This document shows, one piece after another, positions 18,162 through 25,861 of a DNA stretch of 47,224 bases. The notes under the pieces are model-generated. The model was not told the origin of the DNA, did not search any database, and saw only the letters and a list, made by a program, of their open reading frames with translations. The stretch comes from Candidatus Eisenbacteria bacterium (GTDB lineage: Bacteria; Eisenbacteria; RBG-16-71-46; SZUA-252), in NCBI GenBank assembly GCA_005893275.1, contig VBOW01000028.1, positions 1-47,224 of the forward strand, given 5' to 3'. The first letter of the stretch is position 1. Each line of letters opens with the position of its first letter. A program made the translations under genes and the position numbers.

Positions 18162-19666
18162 TGCGCGCGCATCCGGTCCACGCGGCGGCCCTTGGCCTCC
18201 TTCTGCTCACGGCCCCGGCGACGGCGGGAGTGACGGTGGGCTCGAAGGCCTTTCCCGAATCCTGGATTCTGGGAGAAGCCCTCGCCGAGGAGACGCGGGC
18301 GCTCGGCGTCGCCGATGTCGAGCACCGCAGCAATCTGGGCGGCACGGAGATCGTCTACCAGGCGCTCCGCTCGGGGAGCGTGGATGTCTACCCGGAGTAC
18401 ACCGGCACCCTCCTCGAGGTCATCCTCCACGCCCCGCGCCCGGTCGCGCTGCCCGCGATGCGCGCGGCCATGGCCAAGGAGGGGCTAGGGGTGAGCGAGC
18501 CGATTGGATTCAACGACAGCTACGCCCTCGCGGTGACCCGGGCGGTGCGGGAGCGTTACGCCCTGCGCACGATTTCGGATCTCGCGCGCCACCCGGAGCT
18601 CAAGCTCGGGCTCACGCACGAGTTCATGGGACGCCCCGACGGCTACGCCGGGCTCGCGGCCCACTACGGGCTGCGGATGAAGCACGTCGTCGGGATCCAG
18701 CACGAGCTGGCGTACACCGCGCTCGCGAGCGGCCGGATCGACGTGACCGACATCTACACGACCGACGCCCAGATCGAGCGCCTGGGGCTCCATGTGCTCG
18801 AGGACGATCGCGGGTTCTTCCCTCGGTATGACGCCGTGTGGCTCTACCGTCTGGATCTCGCCGCGCGCGAGCCCCGCGCGCTCGAGGCGATCCTGGCCCT
18901 CACCGGCAAGATCGACGAAGCGCGGATGATCCGGGCCAACGCGCGCGTCGTGCTGGGGGGTCAAACCTTCCGGCAATCGGCGGACTCGCTTCTCGCCGAG
19001 GCGCTCGGCCGCGCTCCGGCGCGGAAACCCGCCGAAGCCGACGTGGCGGGCTCGATTCTTCGAAACACCGGGCAACACCTGAAGCTCGTGGCCCTTTCTC
19101 TGCTCGTCGCGGTCCTGATCGGGGTTCCACTCGGGGTGATCGCCACGCGCTCGCCCCTGATCGGAAGCACGATTCTCTCCCTGACCGGCCTCCTCCAGAC
19201 CATCCCTTCCCTGGCGCTCCTCGCGCTGCTCATTCCGCTCTTCGGAATCGGCGTGGCGCCCGCGTTGATCGCGCTTTTCCTCTACAGCCTCCTCCCGATC
19301 GTTCGGAACACCTACGTCGGCCTGACCACGATCCCCGTCCCCCTGGCCGAAGCCGCGGCGGCGATCGGGCTCTCCCCTCGGGCGCAGCTTTTCCGGGTGC
19401 GTCTTCCGATGGCCTCCCCCGCGATCATGGCCGGAATCAAGACAAGCGCCGTGATCAACGTGGGAACCGCGACGCTGGCGGCCCTGATCGGCGCGGGAGG
19501 CTTGGGGGAGCCGATCCTGTCGGGCATTCAGCTCCGGCAGAACTCGCTCATCCTGCAAGGGGCGATTCCCGCGGCCGTCCTGGCACTCCTGGTTCAGAGG
19601 GCCTTCGACCTGATCGACCTTGTGGCGGTCCCGAGGGGCCTCCGCCTTCCCCCCATCAAGGGATAG
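18161..19666 (+). CDS. Fused substrate-binding protein / permease of betaine-type ABC importer (EgtU/OpuC-like)
   Basis: The product is 501 residues, starting at an ATG that overlaps the ATPase stop (TGATG). Residues 1-22 are a signal peptide. Residues 23-290 are an OpuAC/ProX-type binding domain: VGSKAFPESWILGE, NLGGTEIVYQAL, VDVYPEYTGTLLE and DIYTTDAQIE. Residues about 295-495 are a permease with five or six helices and the EAA loop AAAAIGLSPRAQLFRVRLPMASPAI, which contacts the ATPase. The order is binding domain first, permease last. In the described EgtU ergothioneine importers I recall the reverse order. The position directly before egtB and egtD suggests import of ergothioneine, hercynine or another betaine; glycine betaine or choline remain possible. 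Confidence 0.9.
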   Translation: MRAHPVHAAALGLLLLTAPATAGVTVGSKAFPESWILGEALAEETRALGVADVEHRSNLGGTEIVYQALRSGSVDVYPEYTGTLLEVILHAPRPVALPAMRAAMAKEGLGVSEPIGFNDSYALAVTRAVRERYALRTISDLARHPELKLGLTHEFMGRPDGYAGLAAHYGLRMKHVVGIQHELAYTALASGRIDVTDIYTTDAQIERLGLHVLEDDRGFFPRYDAVWLYRLDLAAREPRALEAILALTGKIDEARMIRANARVVLGGQTFRQSADSLLAEALGRAPARKPAEADVAGSILRNTGQHLKLVALSLLVAVLIGVPLGVIATRSPLIGSTILSLTGLLQTIPSLALLALLIPLFGIGVAPALIALFLYSLLPIVRNTYVGLTTIPVPLAEAAAAIGLSPRAQLFRVRLPMASPAIMAGIKTSAVINVGTATLAALIGAGGLGEPILSGIQLRQNSLILQGAIPAAVLALLVQRAFDLIDLVAVPRGLRLPPIKG

Positions 19667-19729
19667 ACCGGGCGAGGCGGCTGCTTCATTATTAGGGGAT
19701 CGACCCGTTCCCGGATCCCGGAGGCAGCC

Positions 19730-21055
19730 ATGCCGAATACCCTGGCTCTGACCGAAAACCGCCCAACCCTTGCGGCACGGCTTGGAGAGGCGCGCGCAAG
19801 GACCGACGAGATTTTCTCGATCCTGAGACCCGAGGCGCTCTACGAGCGCTCAATCCCGGAGCGCCACCGCCTCGTGTTCTACCTCGGGCACGTCGAGGCG
19901 TTCGACTGGAACCTGATCGCGCGGCAAGCCTTCGGAATCGAGCCGTTCCACGAGGCGTTCGACCGTCTGTTCGCATTCGGCATCGACCCTGTCGGCGGTG
20001 GGCTGCCGAACGAGCCGGCCTCCGATTGGCCCGAGCCGGGCGCCATACGGGACTACAACGAGCGCGTCCGGGGGATCGTGGACGAGTGCCTCAACCGGCC
20101 GCGATCGCCACGCTCCGAGGGGGATCACGAGACGATCTTCAACATGGCGATCGAGCATCGCCTGATGCACGCCGAGACCCTCGCCTATCTTCTGCACCAG
20201 CTCCCGTACGACGCGAAGATCCCGCCGGCCGAGATTCCTGCTCCACGCTCTCCGGTGGAGATCGATCCGGGGCGGACCGCCGCCATTCCCGCGGGCCACG
20301 CGACGTTGGGCCGCGCCAGGGTCGGCGGGGGCTTCGGGTGGGATAACGAGTACGATCAGTTCGGGGTGCAGGTCCCCGGCTTTTCCATCGACGTTCACAA
20401 GGTCTCCAACGCCTCTTATCTCGACTTCGTCCGCGACGGCGGCTACCGAAGGCGGGACCTTTGGTCGGAGGCCGGGTGGAATTGGAAAGAGCGCGAGGGG
20501 ATCAAGCATCCGCACTTTTGGCGGGAGCGCGAGGGGGACTGGCTCTACCGCGGCATGTTCGCCGCGGTTCCGCTCCCCCTGAATGCCCCGGTGTACGTGA
20601 GCCACGACGAAGCCTCGGCGTTCGCGCGCTGGGCGGGGCGTGCCCTGCCCACCGAGCCCCAGTTCCACCGCGCCGCCTACGGAGCACCCGACGGCGGGGA
20701 GCGCGAGTACCCCTGGGGAGCCGAGCCGCCCGAGCGAAAGCACGGCAACTTCGATCTCAGGCTCTGGGATCCCACCCCGCTCGGCGCCTTCCCCGACGGG
20801 GACAGCGCGTTTGGGGTATCCGAGCTTGTCGGAAACGGCTGGGAGTGGACGGCGAGCGTGTTCGGTCCATTCTCCGGGTTTCGGCCGCATCCGTTTTATG
20901 AGGGTTACTCCGCCAATTTCTTCGACGGGGAGCATTACGTCCAGAAGGGGGGCTCGCCCCGGACCGCGGCGTGCATGCTTCGCCGGTCGTTCCGAAACTG
21001 GTTCCAGCCGCACTACCCTTACGTCTACGCCGGCTTCCGCCTGGCGGGTCCGTGA
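19730..21055 (+). CDS. egtB: Ergothioneine synthase EgtB (hercynine sulfoxide-forming, iron-dependent)
   Basis: The product is 441 residues, from an ATG with CGGAGG upstream. The N-terminal DinB-like domain (about 1-165) carries the three-His iron site: H54 in YLGHVEAF, then H143 and H147 in EHRLMHAE, matching His51, His134 and His138 of mycobacterial EgtB. The C-terminal FGE-sulfatase domain (about 190-441) has FSIDVHKVSNASYLDFV, LPTEPQFHRAAYG and GNGWEWTAS. It joins hercynine to a thiol donor with O2. No egtA, egtC or egtE lies nearby, so this EgtB may use free cysteine rather than gamma-glutamylcysteine (inference from context). It is followed 9 nt later by egtD. Confidence 0.95.
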   Translation: MPNTLALTENRPTLAARLGEARARTDEIFSILRPEALYERSIPERHRLVFYLGHVEAFDWNLIARQAFGIEPFHEAFDRLFAFGIDPVGGGLPNEPASDWPEPGAIRDYNERVRGIVDECLNRPRSPRSEGDHETIFNMAIEHRLMHAETLAYLLHQLPYDAKIPPAEIPAPRSPVEIDPGRTAAIPAGHATLGRARVGGGFGWDNEYDQFGVQVPGFSIDVHKVSNASYLDFVRDGGYRRRDLWSEAGWNWKEREGIKHPHFWREREGDWLYRGMFAAVPLPLNAPVYVSHDEASAFARWAGRALPTEPQFHRAAYGAPDGGEREYPWGAEPPERKHGNFDLRLWDPTPLGAFPDGDSAFGVSELVGNGWEWTASVFGPFSGFRPHPFYEGYSANFFDGEHYVQKGGSPRTAACMLRRSFRNWFQPHYPYVYAGFRLAGP

Positions 21056-21064
21056 GGGTGCGAG

Positions 21065-22042
21065 ATGCGATCCGAGGCGGCATCGCCCGCGCGTTTGGCC
21101 TTCCTTGAGGAGCTGGCCGCCGACGTCCGCGCGGGAATGGGCGGGCCCGGGGCCAAGAGACTCCCGTCGCGCTATCTCTACGATGACTTGGGCTCGGCGC
21201 TCTTCGAAGCGATCGGCTTCCTGCCCGAGTACGGCCTCACGCGAGCCGATGAACGCATCCTCCGCGCGCACGCCGGAGAAATTGTCGCGCGTCTGCCCGG
21301 GCCGATCACGGTCGCGGAGCTCGGGAGCGGAAGCGGGCGAAAGACGCGATGGATCCTGGAAGCGCTTGCACCGCGCGGATCCACGACGTACTACCCGATC
21401 GACATCTCTCGCGCGGCCCTCGCCCGCTGCGCGCTCGAGCTCGGCCAGCTCCCTTCGGTCCGGGTGGAGCCGGTCGAGGAGGACTACCTGCGGGGTCTCT
21501 CCGAGGTGGCCGCGCGGCGCGTGGACAAGAATCGCCTGCTCCTGCTTTTCCTCGGCAGCACGATCGGCAACTTCGAGCCGGCTCAGGCCCGGGATTTCAT
21601 CCGCGAGATCGGCTGGCGACTGAGACCGGGCGACGGTTTCCTTCTCGGGACCGACCTCCTGAAGCCCGTGCCTACCCTGCTGGCAGCCTACGATGACACG
21701 CTCGGCGTGACCGCGGCGTTCAATCTGAATCTATTGCTTCGCTTGAATCGCGAGCTGGACGCCGACTTCGACCCGGGCTCCTTCGCGCATGAAGCGCGCT
21801 GGTCAGCCGCGGAGAAACGAATCGAAATGCACCTCGTCGCGCGTCGCGCCCACGCGGTTCAGATTCGCGCGACGGACATGCGGGTTCTGTTCCGCGAGCG
21901 CGAGACCATCTGGACCGAAAGCTCGTACAAATTCGAGCGCGAGGATGCCGTGCGTCTCGCGAAGCAGGCGGGTTTCGAGTGCTCGTCCCAGTGGGTCGAT
22001 CGCGAATGGCCCTTCGCCGAGAGCCTGCTCCTGCGTCGGTAA
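21065..22042 (+). CDS. egtD: L-histidine N-alpha-methyltransferase EgtD
   Basis: The product is 325 residues. It uses three S-adenosylmethionine to convert histidine to hercynine, the first step of ergothioneine synthesis, in the cytosol. Motifs are YLYDDLGSALFEAI, the SAM-binding AELGSGSGRKTRWIL, FLGSTIGNFEP, YDDTLGVTAAFNLNLL with NRELDADF, and ETIWTESSYKF, whose Glu and Ser correspond to the histidine-binding pair of mycobacterial EgtD. The start ATG at 21065 is 9 nt after the egtB stop, in an operon with egtB and probably with the ABC transporter. It is full length for the family (about 320 residues). Confidence 0.96.
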   Translation: MRSEAASPARLAFLEELAADVRAGMGGPGAKRLPSRYLYDDLGSALFEAIGFLPEYGLTRADERILRAHAGEIVARLPGPITVAELGSGSGRKTRWILEALAPRGSTTYYPIDISRAALARCALELGQLPSVRVEPVEEDYLRGLSEVAARRVDKNRLLLLFLGSTIGNFEPAQARDFIREIGWRLRPGDGFLLGTDLLKPVPTLLAAYDDTLGVTAAFNLNLLLRLNRELDADFDPGSFAHEARWSAAEKRIEMHLVARRAHAVQIRATDMRVLFRERETIWTESSYKFEREDAVRLAKQAGFECSSQWVDREWPFAESLLLRR

Positions 22043-22097
22043 AGGCTATGAGGGTAGGAACTTAGGAACAAATACGAGCATTGGCGCGATTTTGCGT

Positions 22098-22124
22098 TCC
22101 GTTTGCGTCGGATGAACCTATACT
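22098..22124 (+). promoter_or_regulatory. Possible promoter of the hybrid kinase gene
   Basis: A good -10 hexamer TATACT lies at 22119-22124, 25 nt before the kinase start. A weak -35 (TTCCGT) sits 16 nt upstream of it. This is pattern matching only; the AT-richer 106-nt gap fits a promoter. Confidence 0.3.
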
Positions 22125-22148
22125 CACTGCCCCTCGAAGAAGGACGCA

Positions 22149-23789
22149 ATGCGGATGATCGCAACCGTCCGGGTGAGGCAGGAAGCCATGAATCCGGCAG
22201 CGAGTGGTACGGGGAACGAGCGGGTTCTCATGTTGGAGACCGCCAGCCGCCCGTACCACATCCTCGTTGAGAAGATGCAGCAGGGAGCCGTCGCGGCGGC
22301 TGCCGACGGAACCATCCGTTACTGCAACCGGCGCTTCGCGGAGATGCTCAAGCGTCCGGTGGACGAGGTGATCGGCGCGTCGGTCTACCGTTTCCTCGCC
22401 GCCCCTTCCCAGGTCGCCTACGCCGAAGTCGCGGGTTCAGGCAGTGGTCAGGGAGAGTTCGGGCTGGTCCGGTCGGACGGGACCGTCACCCCGGTTCACG
22501 TCGCCGTCAACGCGATTCAGGACTCGGAAGCCGCGACCTACCTGATCGTCACCGACTTGACGGAGCAGCTCGCGCGCCGTCGTGCGGAGCAGCTTGCCGA
22601 GCGGCTCGAACACGAGCTGGAGGAGCGCAAGCGGGCGGAGGACGCCTTGCGGCTGAGCGAGGCGCGAATCGCCGAGGCCAGCCGCCGCAAGGACGAGTTC
22701 CTCGCGGTGCTCTCCCACGAGCTTCGCGGACCTCTTGCCCCCATCCAGAACGCCCTCCACGTACTGCAGCGCGACCCCCACGGACCGCTCGCACAGCAGG
22801 CGCGTGAAATCGTCGAGCGGCAGACGACGCTCATGGCACGCCTCACGGATGACCTGCTCGACCTATCCAGAATCTCCAACGGAACGATCCCGCTCAGGGC
22901 GGTGCGGCTCGACCTGGCCGAGCTTGTCCGTCGCGCCGCGGAGGACTACCGAATCACGCTGGAGACGGCGGAATTGAAGCTCGAGACGCGGCTACCGGAG
23001 AAGGAACTTTGGGTGAACGGCGACGCCACGCGGCTCTCCCAGATCCTCACGAATGTCCTCCAAAACGCCTCCAAGTTCACCGAGGCGGGCGGCAAGGTCT
23101 TGATCACCCTTTCGGAGGACCCCGACGGCAGCGCGGCGATCATCGCGGTTCGCGACACCGGAGTCGGTATGGATGGGGAGCACCTGGCGCGGATCTTCGA
23201 TGCGTTCCGATTGGGCACGCGCGGATCCGCGCGGAGCGGCGGAGGGCTCGGCATCGGCATGGCGCTCGCCAAAGGGCTGGTCGAGCTTCACGGCGGCCGG
23301 ATCGCGGCCTCGAGCGACGGACCCGGACGGGGATGTGAGTTCTCGATCCGCCTGCCTCTGGAGCGCGAAACGGCCCCCGCTCCCAAAGCGATCCGCTCCG
23401 CCCCGGCGCCCACGAAGTCCTATCGGGTTCTCGTCATCGAAGATTGCGCCGACGCGGCGGAGAGCATGGAGATGCTGCTCGAGCTCATGGGGCACGACGT
23501 CGAGAAGGTCCACGACGGTCCGGCCGCCGTCGAGGTCGCCAAACGCTATCGGCCCGAGATCGTGATCTGCGACATCGGGCTGCCCGGCCCCATGGACGGT
23601 TACGCGGTAGCCGAGGTTCTGCGCCGGGACTTTCCACGGGGATCGGCGTTCATGATTGCTCTGACCGGCTACGGACAGCACAAAGACCAATTGCGCTCGC
23701 ACGAGGCGGGCTTCGATTTCCACCTGACCAAACCCGCCGATCCAAGAGAGCTGGAAAAACTGCTGGCGTCGCTCTCCAGTCAGATTTAG
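22149..23789 (+). CDS. Hybrid PAS-domain sensor histidine kinase with receiver domain
   Basis: The product is 546 residues, from an ATG with GAAGAAGGA upstream. Domains in order: PAS at about 35-140 (GTIRYCNRRFAEMLKRPVDEVIG), a charged coiled coil at 140-180, and HisKA with H190 in FLAVLSHELRGPLAP. The HATPase region follows with N-box NVLQNASKF (303-310), G1 DTGVGM and G2 GGGLGIGMALAKG. The receiver domain covers 425-546, with acidic ED at 431-432, phospho-acceptor D475 in ICDIGLPG and K528. There are no membrane helices, so it senses a cytosolic signal. No response regulator with an output domain lies beside it, so phosphate probably passes to a distant partner. Confidence 0.94.
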   Translation: MRMIATVRVRQEAMNPAASGTGNERVLMLETASRPYHILVEKMQQGAVAAAADGTIRYCNRRFAEMLKRPVDEVIGASVYRFLAAPSQVAYAEVAGSGSGQGEFGLVRSDGTVTPVHVAVNAIQDSEAATYLIVTDLTEQLARRRAEQLAERLEHELEERKRAEDALRLSEARIAEASRRKDEFLAVLSHELRGPLAPIQNALHVLQRDPHGPLAQQAREIVERQTTLMARLTDDLLDLSRISNGTIPLRAVRLDLAELVRRAAEDYRITLETAELKLETRLPEKELWVNGDATRLSQILTNVLQNASKFTEAGGKVLITLSEDPDGSAAIIAVRDTGVGMDGEHLARIFDAFRLGTRGSARSGGGLGIGMALAKGLVELHGGRIAASSDGPGRGCEFSIRLPLERETAPAPKAIRSAPAPTKSYRVLVIEDCADAAESMEMLLELMGHDVEKVHDGPAAVEVAKRYRPEIVICDIGLPGPMDGYAVAEVLRRDFPRGSAFMIALTGYGQHKDQLRSHEAGFDFHLTKPADPRELEKLLASLSSQI

Positions 23790-23823
23790 CCGGCCCCGAA
23801 GACGTTCCCGGCGGTATGGAGCC

Positions 23824-25020
23824 CTAGAGGGCGCGCACGACCTCGGCTATCGCGTCCATCGCGGCGTGGAGCTGGGGATCGGAGAGGTACGGGGCGGGAC
23901 CCAGGCGGAGCACGGTGCCGCGGAAATCCGCCGTAGCGCCCCGTTCGCGTATCGCCGCGGCGACCTCTCCGGCGCGGGGGCTCTCGAGCGCCAGGAACCC
24001 CGCAATCGATTCGAGCGGCACCGAACGGTCGCGCGTGATCGCGTGCGGGTCAAGGTCCAGCGAGTCGAATCGCGCCGCGAGCACGCCTACTTGATGGCGG
24101 CTGATGTCCCGCAAGAGCTCGGGCGCTAGCCGTTCCCGTTCGAAGAATTCGAAAACGCGCGCGGCGCGGTAGTGACTCGTCGGATCGTACGTCGCCCCCG
24201 CCCAGCGCGCCGGCCCGTCGCCGTAGAGTACGGAATCCCTCACCCGCTCCGACAAGTGCGCGAACTCGCTGAACCAGCCCGTGATCACGGGACGGAGATG
24301 GTCGCGCCCGGGGGGCACGCGCAGGAATCCGTTTCCCTCACCGAGCTGACAGTACTTGTACCCGGCCCCGGTGATAAACGCATCGCCCAAGCCGTCCCGC
24401 TCCAGGGAAAGCGGCACCGCGTTCACGTGGTGGTAGGCGTCCACGAGCAGCTCCGCGCCCACGCGACGGCAGTGCTCGAGCACGGAGCCGAGACCCGGCA
24501 CGATGTGGGCGTTCCCGTAGAGCACCGAGGATGCGAGCACGGCGGCGGTGCGGCCGTTCGTAGCCCCGATGAGCCGCTCCGCGATCGCGTCGGCGGGCTT
24601 GGCGCTCACCTTCACGATCTCGAGCGAGCCGTCCTCCGCGAGGCGGTTCAGCTGGCGGCGAAGGGTGTGGAACTCGCCGTCGGTGGTGACGAGCCTGGGC
24701 CGCTCGCGCAACGGCAGGGCGGAGAGAAACTTGATGATGAGCTCGTGCGTGTTGTGCCCGAGCGCGATCGAGCCCTCGCGATCCCCAAGGATTTTCGAAT
24801 ACCCGCGCCGGACCCGATCGGCCTTCGCCTCGGCACGCACCCATTTCTCATCGACCAGCTCCGCCGCGTCGTTCCACGCCTCGACCTGACCCTCGAACCC
24901 GACATCGGGCCACGCTTGATGCGAATGCCCTGTCAGGAGCAGCCGGTCGGCGACCCGGAAGCGTGAGTAGTGCGCGGCGAGCGGGTTGGGGTGGTGCTCG
25001 AGGTCGGGTAGCGCGATCAT
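23824..25020 (-). CDS. kynU: Kynureninase (PLP-dependent, aminotransferase class V fold)
   Basis: The product is 398 residues. The class V PLP fold is clear: ALGHNTHELIIKFL for phosphate binding, VDAYHHVNAVP with D194, and GAGYKYCQLGEG with the PLP-binding K222. Kynureninase cleaves kynurenine to anthranilate and alanine. The sequence is a divergent member: the usual N-terminal xDGNSLG motif reads LLTGHSHQAWP. The function rests largely on its position 41 nt downstream of tryptophan 2,3-dioxygenase and within an anthranilate-degrading cluster. A cysteine desulfurase or EgtE-like C-S lyase is the main alternative, because ergothioneine genes lie 2 kb away, but it is on the other strand and grouped with the tryptophan genes. 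Confidence 0.82.
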   Translation of the reverse strand: MIALPDLEHHPNPLAAHYSRFRVADRLLLTGHSHQAWPDVGFEGQVEAWNDAAELVDEKWVRAEAKADRVRRGYSKILGDREGSIALGHNTHELIIKFLSALPLRERPRLVTTDGEFHTLRRQLNRLAEDGSLEIVKVSAKPADAIAERLIGATNGRTAAVLASSVLYGNAHIVPGLGSVLEHCRRVGAELLVDAYHHVNAVPLSLERDGLGDAFITGAGYKYCQLGEGNGFLRVPPGRDHLRPVITGWFSEFAHLSERVRDSVLYGDGPARWAGATYDPTSHYRAARVFEFFERERLAPELLRDISRHQVGVLAARFDSLDLDPHAITRDRSVPLESIAGFLALESPRAGEVAAAIRERGATADFRGTVLRLGPAPYLSDPQLHAAMDAIAEVVRAL

Positions 25021-25061
25021 GGACGGGGCAGCCTAGCACACTCTCCGCGGCGCTCGCCCGG

Positions 25062-25844
25062 CTAGAGGTCCGAGCGGATCGCCCAGAGGTCGGGAAAGAT
25101 CGGCCTGTTGAGCGTGGTCATGAGGTAGCTCGCGCCCTCCGATCCCCCCGTTCCCTGCTTCGTCCCGATCGTGCGCTGCACCATCTTCACGTGCCGGTAG
25201 CGCCACTCCTGGATTCCCTCGTCCAAATCGACCAGCCGCTCGCAAAGGGAGGTCAGCACGGGATCGCGGCGGTAGATGTCGATGAGGATCGGCCTGAGCG
25301 CGGGCACGGCTTCGGCGGGGCGGGTCATGTCGCGGGCAAGAAGATCGGCCGGCACGGGATGGCCCTTTGCCGCGAGAAAACGGAGGAACGAGTCCCACAG
25401 CGTTGGCTCCCGAAGCCGCCGCTCCAGACCGCGGCGGGCCTCGCTATGGGCTGGATAACGCGTGAGCGCCTCGGGATTTTTCGCGCCGAGCACGAATTCG
25501 AGCTCCCGGAACTGAAAGGATTGAAATCCGCTCCCCGACTCGAGCCGCGCGCGGAAGGAGAGGAATTCGAGCGGCGTCATCGTCTCGAGGACGTCGATCT
25601 GGGCTACCACGACCTTGAGGATGGTCAGGATTCGCTTCAGGGTGTGGAGCGCGCGGGGCGTGTCCTCCCGGGCGAACAGCCTTTTCAGATAATCCACCTC
25701 GTGCAGGAGCTCCTTGAACCATAGCTCGTAGATTTGGTGGATGACGATGAACAGGGTCTCATCGTGCTCCGGCCCCTCGGAGAGCGGCCGCTGGAGCGCC
25801 AGAAGCTCGTCGAGCTTCAAGTAGCTGGAGTACGTAACGGGCAT
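25062..25844 (-). CDS. kynA: Tryptophan 2,3-dioxygenase
   Basis: The product is 260 residues, from an ATG with GGAGA upstream. This haem enzyme opens the indole ring of L-tryptophan with O2 to give N-formylkynurenine. The active-site helix is DETLFIVIHQIYELWFKELLHE (H36 equals the distal His55 of the Xanthomonas enzyme). The substrate-binding FRARLESGSGFQSFQFRELE and the haem ligand H218 in EWRYRHVKMVQRTIG, followed by GTGGSEGASYL, are all intact. The gene lies 17 nt after the monooxygenase/reductase gene and 41 nt before kynureninase, in one minus-strand operon. Confidence 0.97.
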   Translation of the reverse strand: MPVTYSSYLKLDELLALQRPLSEGPEHDETLFIVIHQIYELWFKELLHEVDYLKRLFAREDTPRALHTLKRILTILKVVVAQIDVLETMTPLEFLSFRARLESGSGFQSFQFRELEFVLGAKNPEALTRYPAHSEARRGLERRLREPTLWDSFLRFLAAKGHPVPADLLARDMTRPAEAVPALRPILIDIYRRDPVLTSLCERLVDLDEGIQEWRYRHVKMVQRTIGTKQGTGGSEGASYLMTTLNRPIFPDLWAIRSDL

Positions 25845-25861
25845 CTAGGTTCTCCGTTCGT

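Noticed and set aside
23824-25020. Class V PLP enzyme as EgtE (ergothioneine C-S lyase)
   Set aside because: It is near egtB and egtD but on the opposite strand, and directly follows tryptophan 2,3-dioxygenase; kynureninase explains the context better.
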